Shown one piece after another: positions 6,758 through 7,196 of a DNA stretch of 7,196 nt (positions are counted from its first letter, which is position 1; each line of letters starts with the position of its first letter). Under the pieces are notes generated by a model, which was not told the DNA's origin, did not search any database, and saw only the letters and a list, made by a program, of their open reading frames with translations. The translations under genes and the position numbers were made by a program. This DNA comes from Pseudomonadota bacterium (GTDB lineage: Bacteria; Pseudomonadota; Alphaproteobacteria; Rhizobiales; Hyphomicrobiaceae), in contig JAEYYQ010000126.1 in NCBI GenBank assembly GCA_023428365.1, forward strand, positions 1 through 7,196. Direction: 5' to 3'.

Positions 6758-6785
6758 AAGACGAATTGCAGGAGACTTTTTTTCA
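6758..6785 (-). promoter_or_regulatory. Candidate ECF sigma promoter of the FecR-like gene
   Basis: On the minus strand TG plus seven A (6777-6785) is followed by CGTCTT (6758-6763), with exactly 20 bases between the TG and the CGTCTT, the same architecture as the element before the receptor. The bases between differ after the A-tract, so this is not a copied block but a conserved pair of boxes. The predicted transcription start near 6750 leaves about 60 bases to the TTG start. It implies that the FecR-like gene has its own promoter inside the locus, separate from that of the sigma gene. Confidence 0.55.
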
Positions 6786-6811
6786 CGGCGCGGCGGTCTT
6801 GTCACGGGGGC

Positions 6812-7196
6812 TCAAGGGCCCAGGCGCTCTGCAATCCGCAGCATTGCCGCCTTAACGTACCGGTGGGCGGTGGCCACGGACACGCCGAGATGCTCGGCCA
6901 CCTCTTCAAGGGTGAAGTCGCCAAAGCGATACATTTCCAAGGCAATGCGTACGTTGGCCGGCAACTCGGCGAGCACGGAGACCACACAGCGCGCGTCGTC
7001 GCGCAGCAACTCCTCCTGCTCGGGCGTCAGTTGCTCCTGCGGGCCGGTCCAGAAAGGGAAGCCATTTTTCTGCTGGCGGGCTTCGACCGCCCGATGCCTC
7101 AAAACGTCGAGGGCGAGATTGCGAACAATCCGATACAGGTAGCCGATGGTCTGTTCGGTCGGGCCGGCCATCGGCCAGTCTCTTTTACAAATCTGA
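6812..7196 (-). CDS. FecI-type ECF sigma factor, C-terminal part, cut by window edge
   Basis: The frame is open from the right edge of the window to TGA (6812-6814), giving 127 complete codons. An ATG at 7169-7171 could start a 119-residue protein, but this would cut off the start of region 2. The upstream codons read QICKRDWP, which fits the usual ECF text before the YLYRIVRNLALDVLRHR box (region 2.3-2.4), so the gene very probably continues beyond the window; family members are about 160-180 residues. Region 4 is complete: LAELPANVRIALEMYRFGDF, then the helix-turn-helix TLEEVAEHLGVSVATAHRYV, which contacts the -35 box. It should act in the cytoplasm with RNA polymerase, be controlled by the FecR-like protein encoded next, and drive the receptor gene. 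Subfamily assignment rests on both this sequence and the neighbours. Confidence 0.93.
   Translation of the reverse strand, partial: QICKRDWPMAGPTEQTIGYLYRIVRNLALDVLRHRAVEARQQKNGFPFWTGPQEQLTPEQEELLRDDARCVVSVLAELPANVRIALEMYRFGDFTLEEVAEHLGVSVATAHRYVKAAMLRIAERLGP

Noticed and set aside
6777..6785. T-run on the plus strand at 6777-6783 as a rho-independent terminator
   Set aside because: No stem-loop precedes it on the plus strand and no plus-strand gene ends there; read on the minus strand it is an A-tract that matches the promoter element repeated before the receptor.

Overview
The window reads as chromosomal or accessory DNA of a GC-rich alphaproteobacterium, most likely a Hyphomicrobiales member near Bradyrhizobium/Afipia. 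This is an inference from three things: an Omp25/Omp31-type outer-membrane barrel typical of that order, an integrase remnant resembling tyrosine recombinases remembered from rhizobia, and the codon use. No rRNA, tRNA, CRISPR array or intact mobile element is visible.

Left part (1-1366): a divergent pair. On the minus strand is the N-terminal part of a YcaC-like isochorismatase-family hydrolase that runs off the left edge. On the plus strand is a complete LysR-family regulator. The 141-base gap between them holds a perfect 6-bp palindrome and a weak sigma70-like promoter, so the regulator probably controls the hydrolase and itself.

Middle (about 1383-1926): the 3' half of a tyrosine recombinase gene, broken by two opposite single-base frameshifts, followed by a short gene-free stretch. 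It separates the two functional units and marks an old integration or recombination event.

Right part (1927-7196, minus strand): a cell-surface signalling and uptake locus in the order fecI-like ECF sigma factor (cut by the right edge), fecR-like anti-sigma/transducer, and a TonB-dependent transducer-receptor. The receptor has a signal peptide, an STN signalling domain, a TonB box, a plug and a large barrel. Ligand binding at the receptor should be relayed by its STN domain to the periplasmic part of FecR, which then frees or activates the sigma factor. The ligand is not certain; heme or a heme carrier is the best guess, with a siderophore as the alternative.

Two things stand out. First, the receptor chain does not end after the TonB-dependent barrel: after a 23-residue linker it continues into a complete Omp25/Omp31-like small barrel of about 250 residues, giving a two-barrel protein. 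Second, the fecR and receptor genes are each preceded by the same bipartite element (TG plus an A-tract, then CGTCTT exactly 20 bases after the TG). These are strong candidates for the target promoters of the locus's own ECF sigma factor. One lies between fecI and fecR, an arrangement that would uncouple the anti-sigma factor from its sigma factor.
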